From: Eubacteriales bacterium
Lineage (GTDB): Bacteria > Bacillota > Clostridia > Oscillospirales > Oscillospiraceae
DNA: 64,000 nucleotides
NCBI GenBank assembly: GCA_030536255.1
Contig: JAUNQI010000002.1
Location: forward strand, 62,001-126,000
Direction: 5' to 3'
The position numbers and the translations under genes were made by a program. Positions 18,130 through 26,083 of this stretch are shown piece by piece. Below the pieces are notes generated by a model that was not told the origin of the DNA, ran no database searches, and worked only from the letters and a program-made list of their open reading frames with translations. Every line of letters starts with the position of its first letter. Positions within the stretch are counted from its first letter, which is position 1.

Positions 18130-18756
18130 ATGGCAAGATATACAGATGCAGTTTGCCGCCAGTGCCGCAGAGAGGGCCAGAAGCTCTTCCTCAAGGGCGA
18201 CAGATGCTATACCGACAAATGCGCAATGACCAACAGAGCATATGCTCCCGGTCAGCATGGTCAGGGCCGCAGCAAGAATTCCGAGTACGGCCAGCAGCTT
18301 CGTGAGAAGCAGAAGGCAAAGAGATTCTATGGTGTTCTCGAGAGCCAGTTCAGAAGCTACTTCGAAATGGCAGAGCGCCGTCCCGGCCAGACCGGTGAGA
18401 ATCTTCTCTCCATTCTTGAAAGCCGCCTTGATAACGTCGTTTACCGCCTCGGTTATGCCATGAGCCGTGCAGAAGCACGTCAGATGGTCAGCCACGGACA
18501 TATTACAGTAAACGGCCGCAAGGTCAATATCCCCAGCTACCAGGTAAAACCCGGAATGATTATTGCACTGAAGGAAAGCAGCCGCGGTATTGAAAAGATT
18601 AAAGCCAACATTGAAGCCAACGCATTCCGTCCGGCTCCCAAGTGGCTTGAGTATGATCAGGTGAACAATCTTGCGAAGGTTGTAGCTGTTCCTGGAAGAG
18701 ACGACATCGATCTCCCCATCGAGGAACACCTCATCGTCGAGTTGTACTCCAAATAA
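18130..18756 (+). CDS. rpsD: 30S ribosomal protein S4, zinc form
   Basis: 208 residues. Cysteines C9, C12, C26 and C31 form the N-terminal zinc site; an S4 RNA-binding domain spans about 97-160. S4 is a primary 16S binder and the classic autoregulator of alpha operons. Nineteen nt after rpsK. Confidence 0.99.
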   Translation: MARYTDAVCRQCRREGQKLFLKGDRCYTDKCAMTNRAYAPGQHGQGRSKNSEYGQQLREKQKAKRFYGVLESQFRSYFEMAERRPGQTGENLLSILESRLDNVVYRLGYAMSRAEARQMVSHGHITVNGRKVNIPSYQVKPGMIIALKESSRGIEKIKANIEANAFRPAPKWLEYDQVNNLAKVVAVPGRDDIDLPIEEHLIVELYSK

Positions 18757-18834
18757 TAAACCCTCATTCCGCAAACCATATCCACAGCACGCGTTTATTC
18801 AACGCGAAATTAATAAGGAGGGTAAATCATTTAA
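18757..18834 (+). promoter_or_regulatory. rpsD-rpoA spacer with small hairpin
   Basis: 78 nt with one perfect stem CGCGTT/AACGCG (18790-18795, 18801-18806), 5-nt loop, just upstream of AAGGAGGG (18815-18822). It has no U-tract. It may tune relative rpoA expression or protect an mRNA end. Confidence 0.35.
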
Positions 18835-19803
18835 ATGGTCGAAACGAACAAGATCAATTTCGATATGCCGCATGTTGAATGCTTTGACCCGCTCGCAGAC
18901 AGCTCTTACGGAAAGTTTGTCGTTGAACCGCTTGAACGCGGCTACGGCACAACTCTTGGAAACTCTCTCAGAAGAGTGCTTCTTTCTTCCCTCCCCGGAT
19001 ATGCTGCAACAAGCATAAAGATAGAAGGAATTCAGCATGAATTCTCAACGATCCCCGGAGTAAAAGAGGATGTCACCGAGATAGTGCTTAATGTGAAAAG
19101 CATTATCGCAAAACTTCACTGTGACGGACCGAAAACCGTTACTATTGAAGCTGTAGGAGAAGGCGTAGTTACCGCAGGCGACATCAAAGCCGATGCAGAT
19201 GTTGATATCATCAATCCGGAGCTTCCGATTGCAACTCTCGGCCCCAACGGTTCCCTGAAAATGGAGATCGTGTTTGAAAAAGGCAGAGGATACATCTCAG
19301 CAGAGAAGAACAAATCTGCAGCGATGCCTATCGGAACAATTCCGGTAGATTCCATCTACACCCCTGTCCTTAAGGTCAATTACACGGTTGAAAACACCCG
19401 TGTAGGAAACCAGACAGACTTCGACAAGCTCACAATCGAAGTATGGACGGATAAAACCATAACGGCGAAGGAAGCACTTTCTTATGGTGCAAGAATTCTC
19501 CGTGACCATTTTAAGATCTTCACAGATCTGTCTGAGATAGAAGAAGGCAGCAGCCCGACAGTTATTCAGACTGTTGAACAGCAGCCGGATACGATGCTTA
19601 ACATGACAATTGAAGAGCTTGATCTCTCTGTCAGAAGCTTCAACTGTCTCAAACGTGCAAATATCAATACCGTAGCAGACCTTGTATCAAAAACAGAAGA
19701 TGAGATGATTAAGGTCCGTAACCTCGGCCGTAAGTCACTTGAAGAAGTCAAGCAGAAGCTTGCTCAGATGGGACTTAACCTGGCAAACGAGGAAAATCAG
19801 TAA
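18835..19803 (+). CDS. rpoA: DNA-directed RNA polymerase subunit alpha
   Basis: 322 residues. The N-terminal dimerisation domain contains '[30 protein letters not shown]'. The C-terminal domain (about 250-315) has '[22 protein letters not shown]' and '[14 protein letters not shown]', the DNA UP-element-binding helices. AAGGAGGG lies 12 nt before the ATG. Confidence 0.99.
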   Translation: MVETNKINFDMPHVECFDPLADSSYGKFVVEPLERGYGTTLGNSLRRVLLSSLPGYAATSIKIEGIQHEFSTIPGVKEDVTEIVLNVKSIIAKLHCDGPKTVTIEAVGEGVVTAGDIKADADVDIINPELPIATLGPNGSLKMEIVFEKGRGYISAEKNKSAAMPIGTIPVDSIYTPVLKVNYTVENTRVGNQTDFDKLTIEVWTDKTITAKEALSYGARILRDHFKIFTDLSEIEEGSSPTVIQTVEQQPDTMLNMTIEELDLSVRSFNCLKRANINTVADLVSKTEDEMIKVRNLGRKSLEEVKQKLAQMGLNLANEENQ

Positions 19804-19829
19804 AAGCTTCCATAAGGAGGAAATGCAAT

Positions 19830-20171
19830 ATGCCCGGAACAAGAAAACTCGGCAAGACAACAGCACAGCGCAAGGCAATGCTTCGTCAGCAGGTCACAGA
19901 TTTTCTGGACAAAGGCCGTATGGAGACAACCGTAACACGCTGCAAGGAAATCGCTCCTCTCGCTGAGAAGATGATTACTCTCGGAAAGGCAAAGGATCTT
20001 GATTCCTATCGCCAGGCTCTTGAGTTCATCACTCGCGAAGATGTTGCCAAGAAGGTTTTCGATGAAGTAGCTCCGAAGTATGCAGACCGCAACGGTGGTT
20101 ACACCCGCATTACTCGCGTTGGTGTTCGCCGCGGCGATGCAGCAGAAACAGCTGTCATCGAGCTCGTATAA
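19830..20171 (+). CDS. rplQ: 50S ribosomal protein L17
   Basis: 113 residues. '[26 protein letters not shown]' is typical of L17. Last gene of the superoperon; a strong terminator follows 18 nt later. Confidence 0.99.
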   Translation: MPGTRKLGKTTAQRKAMLRQQVTDFLDKGRMETTVTRCKEIAPLAEKMITLGKAKDLDSYRQALEFITREDVAKKVFDEVAPKYADRNGGYTRITRVGVRRGDAAETAVIELV

Positions 20172-20189
20172 ACCTGATTCAATGTTTAA

Positions 20190-20222
20190 CCCCCGTCTGA
20201 TTTTTCAGGCGGGGGATTTTTA
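20190..20222 (+). terminator. Terminator of the ribosomal superoperon
   Basis: 11-bp stem CCCCCGTCTGA / TCAGGCGGGGG (20190-20200, 20205-20215) with one G-U pair and a TTTT loop, followed by ATTTTTA. Confidence 0.93.
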
Positions 20223-20337
20223 ATAATGAAGTGTAAAATAATAGACGGCCATCTTGCAAAATTGTAATGTTTCATATAAAATTTAAATATAGAAACAGTC
20301 GGAAAAAGCAAGAATGATAGAAAACAGGTAATCTGAA

Positions 20338-21519
20338 ATGATGAAGATCAGCTGTGAAAAAGAAAATAAGGATGAGATTGTACTGTCTGTGAGCGGAAGA
20401 ATCGATACGCTGTCTGCAGATGAATTCGGTAAGACCATCCGAACTTTCCATGAAAAAGAGCCGGATGCGAAAATCATTCTGGATTATAATAAAGTAGAAA
20501 TCGTCAGTTGCAGCGCGCTGAGAGAGATGCTCAGTTTAATAAAACAGGGAATAAACTTTAGCCTGAATAACGTAAATGCGGATGTATATGCTATACTGCA
20601 GCTGTCCGGATACCTGAACTATTTAGAAATTGAAAGAAAGAAAAAGAATATCAAGCTTGAGGAATGTGAGCTCATTGGTAAAGGCGCAAACGCTGAGGTA
20701 TACAGACTGAACGATGAGCAGGTAATTAAAATATTTAAACGATCTCCCGACATCGATAAGATCATCCGGGAAAGGCTGCTTTCAAAAAAAGCTCTCAGGG
20801 CAGGAGTACCGTCTGCTATCTCCTTTGAATTGACAGAGGTGAACGGGGATCCCGGACTGATCTTTGAACTGATAAAAGCCCGGTCTTTTGCCTTCCAGAT
20901 CGGAAAGGATCCTGAAGCGATCGATAAATATATAGATGACTATGTGAATGCCATAAAAACAATACATGCGATCAATGCTGAAAAGGATTTTGACTATCCG
21001 CTTCAGGCGGCGGGAGAGATTTTCAGCTCCTATGTGGATTATCTTGCGGATTATCTGGATGGACAACTGATTGCAGATCTCAGAAAATTTATTGAGAGCC
21101 TGCCGGAGAGTACGATGCTTCTTCACGGAGATATTCAACCGGGGAATCTGATGATAACAAAGCAGGAAATGCTGTTTATTGATATGGATTCGCTTGCTAA
21201 GGGTCCGGAAATATTTGATCTCGGATACCTGTATCGTACGCTGATACTTTTCTGGCAAGTGAGATCTCAGGATTATTTCCTCCGGTTTAATGAGGAATGC
21301 AGCTGGAAGCTTTGGAATGGTTTCATCCAAAGGTATTATGCGGGAGAAAACGAAGAAACTGTTAAAATGAAGCTGAAACAGATAAAGATCATCGGCCTGG
21401 TGAGCATTTGCAGGAAGTTTCTGAAAAGAAATGAAGATGAGAAAACTGTCAACATCTTTATTGAGCAGCTGCAGAATTCCGTATCGGATTATTTGAATGA
21501 AATAGAAGAGAAAGGATGA
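20338..21519 (+). CDS. STAS domain fused to an aminoglycoside-phosphotransferase-like kinase
   Basis: 393 residues in two parts. Residues about 1-100 are a STAS/anti-sigma-antagonist-like domain with the 'VSCSALREML' segment where such proteins carry the switch serine (S57/S59). Residues about 110-385 are an APH/choline-kinase-like fold: glycine loop G-K-G-A-N-A-E (114-120), ATP lysine K131, catalytic H263-G-D265 with N270, and metal aspartate D282. The substrate is unknown. The start could be either of two adjacent ATGs (20338 or 20341), with a weak ribosome site. A membrane peptidase gene follows 4 nt later, so the two are likely co-transcribed. Confidence 0.75.
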   Translation: MMKISCEKENKDEIVLSVSGRIDTLSADEFGKTIRTFHEKEPDAKIILDYNKVEIVSCSALREMLSLIKQGINFSLNNVNADVYAILQLSGYLNYLEIERKKKNIKLEECELIGKGANAEVYRLNDEQVIKIFKRSPDIDKIIRERLLSKKALRAGVPSAISFELTEVNGDPGLIFELIKARSFAFQIGKDPEAIDKYIDDYVNAIKTIHAINAEKDFDYPLQAAGEIFSSYVDYLADYLDGQLIADLRKFIESLPESTMLLHGDIQPGNLMITKQEMLFIDMDSLAKGPEIFDLGYLYRTLILFWQVRSQDYFLRFNEECSWKLWNGFIQRYYAGENEETVKMKLKQIKIIGLVSICRKFLKRNEDEKTVNIFIEQLQNSVSDYLNEIEEKG

Positions 21520-21523
21520 TAAT

Positions 21524-22237
21524 ATGTACGGTTACGGGTATAGCGATGGATTGTATTTTGCGCTTCTTGCAGCGATGCTGCTGTCTTTTTATGCTTCCTG
21601 GAAGGTAAAGCATACTTATAAAAAATACGGGGATATGAGAAGTGCGAGAGGTATAACAGGAGCTCAGGCTGCCAGAATTATTCTCTCACGAAACGGACTG
21701 AGCGGAATCCCAATCAATCAGATACAGGGAACGCTTTCGGATAATTACGATCCGAGAAACAACACGCTGAACCTTTCTTCAGACGTAATTAACGGAACTT
21801 CCCCTGTCGCGATAGGTATAGCTTGTCATGAAGTGGGTCATGCGATTCAGAATGCGGAAAATTATCTTCCTGCAAAGATCCGTTCATCTGTTGTCCCGGT
21901 AGCACAGATCGGGACGAATATCGCTTTTCCGCTCATTATCGCGGGACTTCTGCTTTCCCGGCTTTCCGCAGGGCTGTATCAGCTTGTTTATTTGGGAATC
22001 ATCTGTTTTGGGCTGAGTACGCTGTTTCATCTTGTTACGCTTCCGCTGGAATTCAATGCGAGTTCACGGGCGATAAAGAATATCGAGGAAGCGAACATTC
22101 TTGAAGGAGAAGAAATCGGGCCTGCGAAAAAAGTTCTGACAGCAGCTGCACTGACGTATGTTGCAGCACTGGCGGTTTCCGTTCTGCAGCTTCTCCGGTT
22201 TATCGCCATATATGGCGGAGGGAACAGAAGAAGATAA
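21524..22237 (+). CDS. Zinc membrane metallopeptidase, YugP/DUF-type
   Basis: 237 residues with a zinc-binding H102-E-V-G-H106 motif, an N-terminal membrane helix (about 9-27), and further hydrophobic segments at about 130-175 and 210-228. This matches the YugP-like putative neutral zinc metallopeptidase family of Firmicutes, whose substrates are unknown. GAAAGGATG lies just before the ATG. It sits between the STAS-kinase and the PgeF-type gene, all on the same strand. Confidence 0.85.
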   Translation: MYGYGYSDGLYFALLAAMLLSFYASWKVKHTYKKYGDMRSARGITGAQAARIILSRNGLSGIPINQIQGTLSDNYDPRNNTLNLSSDVINGTSPVAIGIACHEVGHAIQNAENYLPAKIRSSVVPVAQIGTNIAFPLIIAGLLLSRLSAGLYQLVYLGIICFGLSTLFHLVTLPLEFNASSRAIKNIEEANILEGEEIGPAKKVLTAAALTYVAALAVSVLQLLRFIAIYGGGNRRR

Positions 22238-22249
22238 GGCAGGAAGCTG

Positions 22250-23017
22250 ATGGATTATTACAATATCCCTGAGTTCGATGCAACCGGACTTGTTACAACT
22301 GTATATACTTCCGAGGGCCGCGGCTGCTGGCTCAGTAATAATCCTGAAGGGTGGGAGAATTACCGTGAGGTGCTTGCTCATTTCGGGCTCGGAGAGGAGA
22401 ATATTACCGCAACTTTTCAGCGTCATTCGGATTCAGTTCAGATCGTTACGCGAAAAGAGGCACGGAGACATGTATTTTATCGTCCGGACCCCATGGTGAT
22501 TGCTGACGGCATTATTACGGCGGAACCGGGGCTGATGATCAGCTCCATGGAATCAGACTGCACTCCCGTCTATCTTCTTGACCCCGTGCGCAAAGTAATC
22601 GGAATGATCCACAGCGGATGGAAAGGGACAGCGTCTCTTATTTCCGTAAGGGCTGTTCAGCTGATGGAAAAGGAGTTTTCCTGCCGGGCGGAGGATATAA
22701 TGGTGGCTTTCGGACCTTGCATCTGCCGGGACTGCTACGAAGTCGGTGAGGATATTATTCCTCCGTTTGCGGAGAATTTCAGCGAAGAGGAAATTCATTC
22801 ATTTTTCATTCCGAAGGATAACGGGAAATATCTTCTGGATGTAAACAAGGCGATTTCAATCTCGCTGATGAAAGAGGGAGTAAAGGAAGCAAATATCTAT
22901 TCCTGCGGACAATGCACCTATCATGGCGGGAAATTCTATTCTCATCGCCGGCAGCTGAAAGCGGGACTTTCCGGAAAGGACAATATGTTTACAGGAATAA
23001 TGCTGAATATTTCCTGA
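22250..23017 (+). CDS. pgeF: PgeF/YfiH-type multicopper-oxidase-fold protein (purine nucleoside phosphorylase / peptidoglycan editing factor)
   Basis: 255 residues. The metal triad of the family is present: H59 (in Q-R-H-S), C104 (in S-D-C-T-P-V) and H121 (in H-S-G-W-K-G-T). Members act as purine nucleoside phosphorylase/adenosine deaminase in vitro and, in E. coli, keep L-Ser out of peptidoglycan precursors. Which role applies here is not visible. Twelve nt after the membrane peptidase; a terminator follows. Confidence 0.88.
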   Translation: MDYYNIPEFDATGLVTTVYTSEGRGCWLSNNPEGWENYREVLAHFGLGEENITATFQRHSDSVQIVTRKEARRHVFYRPDPMVIADGIITAEPGLMISSMESDCTPVYLLDPVRKVIGMIHSGWKGTASLISVRAVQLMEKEFSCRAEDIMVAFGPCICRDCYEVGEDIIPPFAENFSEEEIHSFFIPKDNGKYLLDVNKAISISLMKEGVKEANIYSCGQCTYHGGKFYSHRRQLKAGLSGKDNMFTGIMLNIS

Positions 23018-23044
23018 ACAATTTTTAAATAAGGATATTAATTA

Positions 23045-23071
23045 AAGCCGGTCCCTCGGGATCGGCTTTTT
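23045..23071 (+). terminator. Terminator after the pgeF-type gene
   Basis: AAGCCGGTCCC / GGGATCGGCTT stem (one G-U pair), tight loop, then TTTTT. It lies between convergent genes. Confidence 0.88.
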
Positions 23072-23080
23072 CATATGATT

Positions 23081-23875
23081 TCACAGAGAACGCAGAAGGA
23101 AATCGGATATATCTTGCTTTAATTCATTCCTCATCGTATTGAAGCAGTGATCTGTCTCATATTCCTTATATAAGAATGTGTCTGTTGAACCATGCTTCCG
23201 TATTTCCCCTGCCAGACGGTCACCGTGCACAGACTTTTCACAGGTTTCGTCATTGAGGCAGGTTATAAGGAATGTCGGTTTTTCAGAGAGCGGTTTTACA
23301 TAGGTGTTCAGGTCGTATTTCTCAGGCTCAGCAAGGAGCTCGGAAACAAAGACTTCCCGCCGGAAATTCCTGAGCCAGGCAGCATCTTTACCGCCAACAA
23401 AAAGATCATTCAGAAAGCTTTCTCCTTTTCCGGTAACAATGGGTTCGGAAGCGGCTTTTAAGTTGAAGGGAGCAAGGATGACTCCGCCTTTTACTGCCTG
23501 AAAAGATGAGGTTGCGTAGGAGGCAATAAGGCCGCCGAGGCTGTGCCCAATGACAAAGATATTCTCAGTGTCGAACCAGCCTTCTTCGTTTCTTTGCAAA
23601 TATTCAATTACAGTTTCCGTATCTTCAAAGCAGTTCCTTACGGAATAGTCGCCTTCACTGCCCCAGCTTCCGCTATAGTGGAAAGTAACGGTACAGAAGC
23701 CGTGTTCTCTGAGGTATATGGCGAGATCCAGGAGCTTTTCGTTGCCGGGTATGCCGTGACATATAATGACTGCAGGCTTTGGATATTCCCCGCCCGGAAG
23801 GTAATGCTGAGCTAAAAGTGTTCCGCGTTTTCCCGGAATCAGGATCCCGCAGGAGGAAGGAAATTTATATTCCAT
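23081..23875 (-). CDS. Alpha/beta hydrolase (esterase/acylhydrolase-like)
   Basis: 264 residues. The nucleophile elbow is G-H-S-L-G-G, the oxyanion-hole segment is H-G-I-P-G, and a likely catalytic histidine is in 'ETDHCFN' near the C-terminus. The fold resembles serine aminopeptidase S33/dienelactone-hydrolase-like enzymes; there is no signal peptide, so it is cytosolic. The substrate cannot be told from the sequence. It is convergent with the pgeF-type gene and downstream of the nitroreductase-like gene on the same strand. Confidence 0.82.
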   Translation of the reverse strand: MEYKFPSSCGILIPGKRGTLLAQHYLPGGEYPKPAVIICHGIPGNEKLLDLAIYLREHGFCTVTFHYSGSWGSEGDYSVRNCFEDTETVIEYLQRNEEGWFDTENIFVIGHSLGGLIASYATSSFQAVKGGVILAPFNLKAASEPIVTGKGESFLNDLFVGGKDAAWLRNFRREVFVSELLAEPEKYDLNTYVKPLSEKPTFLITCLNDETCEKSVHGDRLAGEIRKHGSTDTFLYKEYETDHCFNTMRNELKQDISDFLLRSL

Positions 23876-23925
23876 AAAGAATGTTCCTTTCGTCAGACTG
23901 AATCATCGTTATACGCTTCAGATTT

Positions 23926-24687
23926 TCAAACTAATTTATAGACGGCAGCTTTGGTCAGTTCTCTGTCTCCGCCGTCATCCGAAAACAGTTCTCTTTCATA
24001 TGCAAGACCGTTCTTCTGCATGCAGATCTCTAAGATACAAAGATAGATCCCGATATCGATACGGTTGAAATATGATACCGCTGCGGCCGGCATAATACCT
24101 CTCTTGCCGGGTTTCTTAAATCTGAAAACTGTTAATTCGTTGTTCTTGTTTTCAACATACCACGGCTGCGTGTTGCATGCGCTCGGAGAAAAGCGGCTGA
24201 TATTTGCGATCCCGGGATCCTCACCGGACCAAATCTCCTGAAGGTCCTTTCTTTTGGCCTTGAACATATCTTTTCTGAACAGGGTATCATCATTTACCTT
24301 GTGGATTGCAATCATGATGACAAAATCCATTCCGTTATATTTTGCCTCATCCGGTTTCCCGATGCCGAACCAAAGGCTGCCAATATGATGCTTCACCAGC
24401 CAGAGATCAAGCTGCTCGCCGATATATCCTGCATTCATCAGATAGTTTTCTTTTTTCTCGCTGTAGATCAGAATGCAATATTCCGCATCTCTTTTGAAAT
24501 TGACCTTTTCTGCCGGAACGATTCTTATCGCGGTTTTAATATCCGGATACAAACAACTGAAACGCGGAAACGAATTCCGGATATCATCTAGTTCGCTTTG
24601 CGATATCGTGTCATGCCCGACACCTCTGAACAGATGAAACGACTTCCTTTTGAAAATCATTTCATAATATTCAGCCATTTCATTCAT
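23926..24687 (-). CDS. Nitroreductase-fold protein (putative TM1586-type)
   Basis: 253 residues resembling the 'putative TM nitroreductase' family, a duplicated FMN-binding nitroreductase-like fold. Supporting segments are 'IFKRKSFHLFRG' near the N-terminus (the family's R-S-x-R-x-F region), 'EQLDLWLVKHHIGSLWFG' and 'FSPSACNTQPWYV', the last being a typical flavin-contact motif. The electron acceptor is unknown. It begins after a GGAGAAC-like box; a possible promoter lies about 170 nt upstream. Confidence 0.7.
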   Translation of the reverse strand: MNEMAEYYEMIFKRKSFHLFRGVGHDTISQSELDDIRNSFPRFSCLYPDIKTAIRIVPAEKVNFKRDAEYCILIYSEKKENYLMNAGYIGEQLDLWLVKHHIGSLWFGIGKPDEAKYNGMDFVIMIAIHKVNDDTLFRKDMFKAKRKDLQEIWSGEDPGIANISRFSPSACNTQPWYVENKNNELTVFRFKKPGKRGIMPAAAVSYFNRIDIGIYLCILEICMQKNGLAYERELFSDDGGDRELTKAAVYKLV

Positions 24688-25114
24688 GATTGTTCTCCTT
24701 CAACATTTTCATTTCACTATTATCTTCTGCATTCAGACTATAATGATTTAAAATTAATATCAAGAGGGATACTCAAAAAAGCAAAAATTATGAAGCGTTT
24801 TTAATTCGCTCTCTCTGCCGATAAACATTACAGTACATCCATCATAGACTGCTCGCATTATAGCATAGCATTATCAAAGAAGTCGACTATGATTCGGTGA
24901 ATTGTGGTTGACTTTTTTGACAATGCGTTCTCTGACAGGTTTCGGCAAAATAAAATCATAAGCAAATATACAAATTCAGACACTTGTTTACTGGCTTTTC
25001 CGTTGGCGAAAACGGGGGAGATTCCCCGACTGCGGACGGGCCACCTCGCGGCTCTGACATGCCACCGGCATGTCATTCACTCCCGCTCGGCTTAAATCCC
25101 ACAAATAATCTATG
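24688..25114. other. Repeat-rich non-coding spacer
   Basis: No convincing gene on either strand. It holds a 20-bp imperfect inverted repeat (24868-24887 against 24907-24926, 17 of 20 paired), a perfect palindrome GACATGCC-ACC-GGCATGTC (25056-25074) and a GGGGGA/TCCCC hairpin near 25014-25027. A minus-strand -10 (TATAAT, 24862-24857) with a weak -35 (TCGACT, 24886-24881) could serve the nitroreductase gene. Local composition (GC-rich around 25010-25085) differs from the flanks. It may be an interspersed repeat or a mobile-element relic beside a tRNA gene. Confidence 0.4.
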
Positions 25115-25152
25115 AAAAAAGGAAGATACTTGTTTGAGTACCTTCCTTTTTT
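25115..25152 (-). terminator. Terminator of tRNA-Ser
   Basis: 16-bp stem (25115-25130 against 25137-25152) with one mismatch and a TGTTTG loop; A6 and T6 tracts at the two ends make it usable in both directions. It begins immediately downstream of the tRNA 3' end. Confidence 0.85.
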
Positions 25153-25153
25153 A

Positions 25154-25245
25154 TGGCGGAAACGGTGGGATTCGAACCCACGGACCCTGTTAGGGGCTTA
25201 CCCGATTTCGAGTCGGGGCCGTTATGACCACTTCGATACGTTTCC
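25154..25245 (-). tRNA. tRNA-Ser (anticodon CGA)
   Basis: 92 nt on the minus strand. The 7-bp acceptor stem GGAAACG/CGTTTCC is complete; the anticodon stem CCCGA/TCGGG encloses the loop CTCGAAA, giving anticodon CGA, which reads UCG. A long variable arm (class II) and a T-arm GTGGG-TTCGAAT-CCCAC are present. The 3' CCA is encoded. Confidence 0.97.
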
Positions 25246-25258
25246 ATATAGCTGAATT

Positions 25259-25287
25259 ATTATACCCGATTCTTCCTGTAAATTCAA
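25259..25287 (-). promoter_or_regulatory. Promoter of tRNA-Ser
   Basis: On the minus strand TTGAAT (25287-25282) and TATAAT (25264-25259) are separated by 17 nt. The start would fall about 7 nt before the mature 5' end. Confidence 0.75.
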
Positions 25288-25411
25288 GAGAAAGAAAAAT
25301 TGTAGAAGAAAAATATAATTTGTTGAGTAATTTATATACAAACTCGTAACAAATTTTGAGGCCGGTCGTATTATAATACAGAAAAAAGAAAAACAGGAGG
25401 TATTAACAGAT

Positions 25412-26059
25412 ATGCCGAAGACATTATACAGTCTTATGCTGAATGATGAGGTGGTTAGGGAAGTTGATCTTCTTGCGCACAGACTGGGAACCAACCGATC
25501 GAATCTTATCAATGAAATACTGGCGGAGTATGTAAACTATACGACCCCTGAAAAGCGAATCAATGATGTCCTTTCCGCAATTCAGGAGCTTATGCAGCCG
25601 TCTGAGGATCTGATTCCCTTCTTTGCTCCCCATACATATTCTATGTCCCTGAAAAGCTCCCTGGATTATAAGTACCGCCCGACGATTAAGTACGAGGTGG
25701 AGTTGAATAAGGGTTATGAGGAAAACATCGGAACGATAACCGTTCTTTTCCGAACGCAGTCTCCGATGCTAATCGAGAGCATGACGGAATTTTTCAGACT
25801 GTGGGTAGAAATCGAGCAAGCGCATCTGACGCCGCTGCTCGGAGTAAAGACGGAATACGCGCTGTATGACGGAAGATTTTCCAGAAGCCTTGCGCGACCG
25901 GACAGAGACTGCACAAGCAATGAGCTCGCCTCAGCGCTGGCGGAATATATCCGTCTTTTTGATAAACTGCTGAAGGGCTGGCTTTCCGGCAGATATGATG
26001 CGCATGCGGTAGAGGCCGCATATTATTCATTTATCAGAAATTCAAAGGTACGCTTCTGA
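25412..26059 (+). CDS. Ribbon-helix-helix protein of unknown function
   Basis: 215 residues. The first ~45 read as a ribbon-helix-helix: strand 'LYSLML' then helices through 'EVDLLAHRLGTNRSNLINEILAEYV', typical of CopG/Arc-type DNA-binding dimers. The rest (about 60-215) is a mixed alpha/beta region I do not recognise. AGGAGG precedes the ATG, with an isolated TATAAT at 25372-25377. clpB starts 24 nt downstream on the same strand, so the protein may regulate, or simply be transcribed with, the chaperone. No HrcA (CIRCE) or CtsR site was seen. Confidence 0.65.
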   Translation: MPKTLYSLMLNDEVVREVDLLAHRLGTNRSNLINEILAEYVNYTTPEKRINDVLSAIQELMQPSEDLIPFFAPHTYSMSLKSSLDYKYRPTIKYEVELNKGYEENIGTITVLFRTQSPMLIESMTEFFRLWVEIEQAHLTPLLGVKTEYALYDGRFSRSLARPDRDCTSNELASALAEYIRLFDKLLKGWLSGRYDAHAVEAAYYSFIRNSKVRF

Positions 26060-26083
26060 TGGAGGAAAGGAGAAAACCGAATA

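Noticed and set aside
24858-25095. Small open frames of 63-72 residues on both strands next to tRNA-Ser
   Set aside because: They coincide with inverted repeats and hairpins, lack ribosome sites and look like readings of a repeat rather than genes.
25246-25411. CIRCE or CtsR operator controlling clpB
   Set aside because: No TTAGCACTC-N9-GAGTGCTAA dyad and no GGTCAAA heptad repeat in the region; only an isolated TATAAT was found.
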